A stretch of DNA of 64,000 nt from the NCBI RefSeq assembly GCF_001697185.1, contig NZ_CP014224.1, positions 1,550,001-1,614,000 of the forward strand, given 5' to 3'. Shown here in pieces: positions 62,529 through 64,000 of this stretch. Each line of letters starts with the position of its first letter. Position 1 is the first letter of the stretch. The translations under genes were made by a program, and so were the position numbers. Under the pieces are notes generated by a model. The model did not search any database. It was not told the DNA's origin and saw only the letters and a list, made by a program, of their open reading frames with translations. The stretch is from Wenyingzhuangia fucanilytica (GTDB lineage: Bacteria > Bacteroidota > Bacteroidia > Flavobacteriales > Flavobacteriaceae).

Positions 62529-63689
62529 TTAATAAGACATTGTTACTATTTTTTCAACATCAGAAGGGGTTAAATTTTTATGTTCTCCTAAGCCATTCCA
62601 ACCTCTAGCTGTAAATCTTCTTACAATTTCTTGGGCAGTTCCCATATAATCATTGGTGTAATCAGATAATTTGGTATCAATACCTAATTCGTTAAAAAAC
62701 ATTTCTGTTTTTACAATTGCGGCTTTGGCTTTTTGGTCTAAAGTACCTTCGGTAATGTTCCATACTCGCTCTGCATATTGGGCTAATTTTTCTTTTTTAG
62801 CTTCAAAATTGTATTGGTAGTGACTAGGGAGAATAACTGCTAAAGTTCTAGCATGGTCTATACCATATAAAGCTGTTAATTCATGTCCAATAGCATGTAT
62901 AGACCAATCTGTTGGAACTCCTTTTTGAATCAATCCATTTAAGGCCATGGTACAACTCCACATAAAATCTGAAGCTGCTTTATAATCCGTAGGATCTTTA
63001 ATGATTGTTGGAGCAATTTCAATCAATGTTTGTAAAATTCCTTCAGCAATTCTATCTTGTAACCGTGCATCAATAGGGTAGGTCATGTATTGTTCTAACA
63101 CATGTGTAAAAGCATCGGTAATTCCATTGGCCAATTGTCTTTTAGGGATGGATTGAATTACTGTAGGATCTAAAACTGAAAATTGAGGAAACAAACCAGG
63201 CCCTCCCATACCTAGTTTTTCTTTGGTTTCTGCTCTAGTAATTACTGCACCAGAATTCATTTCAGATCCTGTTGCGGGTAAGGTTAATACCGTTCCAAAA
63301 GGCATTCCTTTGGATGTTCTTATATTTTGAGTTAAAATATCCCAAGGAGTATCTCCTTTAAACAAAGCTGCAGAAGATAGAAATTTAGTTCCATCAATAA
63401 CAGAACCACCACCTACAGCTAATAAAAAAGTGATATTTTGTTCTTTAATAATAGTTAAAGCCTCCATTAAAACAGCGTATTCTGGATTGGCAGGAATACC
63501 TCCAAACTCTACTACTTCAAAACCTTCTAAAGCAGCTATTACTTTTTCGTAAATGCCGTTTTTCTTGATACTACCACCACCATAAAGCAACAATACTTTT
63601 GCCTTGTTTGGCATTTCTTTACTAATGTTTTCTATTTGATTTTTACCAAATAATATTTTAGTAGGGTTCATATATTCAAAGTTGTTCAT
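62529..63689 (-). CDS. Iron-containing alcohol dehydrogenase (BDH/YqhD type)
   Basis: A 386-residue cytoplasmic metal-dependent dehydrogenase that interconverts aldehydes and alcohols with NAD(P)H. The nucleotide-binding motif is AVGGGSVIDGTKF (about 92-104). The metal site is formed by D and H residues in ITDAFTHVLEQY and in SIHAIGHELTALYGIDHART, which carry the family's conserved histidines. Length is normal. The substrate cannot be determined. It may be co-transcribed with the nitroreductase gene to the right, 44 bases away. Confidence 0.93.
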   Translation of the reverse strand: MNNFEYMNPTKILFGKNQIENISKEMPNKAKVLLLYGGGSIKKNGIYEKVIAALEGFEVVEFGGIPANPEYAVLMEALTIIKEQNITFLLAVGGGSVIDGTKFLSSAALFKGDTPWDILTQNIRTSKGMPFGTVLTLPATGSEMNSGAVITRAETKEKLGMGGPGLFPQFSVLDPTVIQSIPKRQLANGITDAFTHVLEQYMTYPIDARLQDRIAEGILQTLIEIAPTIIKDPTDYKAASDFMWSCTMALNGLIQKGVPTDWSIHAIGHELTALYGIDHARTLAVILPSHYQYNFEAKKEKLAQYAERVWNITEGTLDQKAKAAIVKTEMFFNELGIDTKLSDYTNDYMGTAQEIVRRFTARGWNGLGEHKNLTPSDVEKIVTMSY

Positions 63690-63733
63690 ATGCTATTTTT
63701 TAAGGGGTTTATTAAATGATGAATTGTATAAAA

Positions 63734-64000
63734 CTACTCAATTACAGTAACCAAATCATCAGTGCTTTTTCTTACTTTTACTAAAGGAGCTAACCAATCA
63801 TTCTCCGCATCACGATATCCGATAGGCAACAAAATAGCACTTCTAAGTCCTTTTGCTCTTAGTCCTAAAATTTCATCAACAGCATCGGCATCAAAACCTT
63901 CCATTGGTGTTGCATCAACTCCTTCATAAGCCGCAGCTGCAATTGCCAACCCAAATGCAATATAGGCTTGCTTGGCAGCATGTGTAAAGTTTACTTCTGC
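63734..64000 (-). CDS. NAD(P)H nitroreductase family protein, C-terminal part (runs off the right edge)
   Basis: The frame is open from the window edge to the stop at 63734, 88 residues read as FTHAAKQAYIAFGLAIAAAA, then GVDATPMEGFDADAVDEILG and a C-terminus near LVTVIE. The pattern of PMEGFD, ILG, LLPIGYRDAENDW fits the FMN-dependent NfsB/NfnB nitroreductase family. The N-terminal part with most FMN contacts lies outside. It may reduce nitro compounds or quinones, and it precedes the alcohol dehydrogenase gene. Confidence 0.85.
   Translation of the reverse strand, partial: AEVNFTHAAKQAYIAFGLAIAAAAYEGVDATPMEGFDADAVDEILGLRAKGLRSAILLPIGYRDAENDWLAPLVKVRKSTDDLVTVIE

Overview
The window is AT-rich and densely coded, and it reads as a chromosomal segment of a member of the Flavobacteriaceae (Bacteroidota). 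The support is a type IX secretion (T9SS) C-terminal domain on a giant surface protein, BshB1 of bacillithiol synthesis, MbnP/MbnH-like lipoproteins, small conserved proteins of flavobacterial type, and promoters with the Bacteroidota -7 element TAnnTTTG. The genus cannot be fixed from this sequence. I saw no insertion sequence, prophage, integrase or CRISPR array, so most of the window is ordinary backbone.

Layout: 1-4.4 kb has a partial uvrA, an ECF sigma factor with a 52-residue partner, nth and an MFS exporter. 4.4-5.1 kb is a small decayed island with fragments of at least two genes. 5.2-8.5 kb is a housekeeping run (bcp, idi, a PTPS/QueD enzyme, kdsB, a HAD phosphatase). 8.6-11.9 kb is a four-gene metal-related locus: a Cys-rich exported protein, an MbnP-like lipoprotein, an MbnH-like diheme protein and a beta-barrel protein with an N-terminal CxxCxC. 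12-20.5 kb has priA, an AI-2E family transporter, kdsC, a DUF2520 protein, a glutathione peroxidase, bshB1 and tRNA-His. 20.5-25.5 kb has a hybrid kinase with a C-terminal Hpt domain, tail-to-tail with a sigma-54 response regulator, then three tandem copies of a small PepSY-like exported protein. 25.7-33 kb has HPP/LysR, modBC, recQ and aroB. 33.3-38.8 kb is an 1829-residue T9SS-exported protein. 39-44.3 kb has a metallophosphoesterase, typA, a ychJ-like gene and small proteins. 44.4-50.3 kb is a fatty-acid beta-oxidation operon led by a MarR regulator. 50.5-54.4 kb has an ABC-2 exporter and a REC-AAA+ regulator that lacks a DNA-binding domain. 54.6-61.8 kb is an RND efflux operon with a GbsR/MarR-type regulator whose promoter carries an 18-bp perfect palindrome. 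61.9-62.5 kb is non-coding and packed with REP-like inverted repeats. The right end has an iron-type alcohol dehydrogenase and a partial nitroreductase.

The signals most worth a second look are the four-gene MbnP/MbnH-like locus with a hairpin between its central genes, the 131-bp tandem REP-like units whose stems show a compensatory change, the GbsR operator, and the recent triplication beside the two-component genes. In several places a -7 promoter element lies on or inside the longest open frame's start, which shows that translation begins further downstream.
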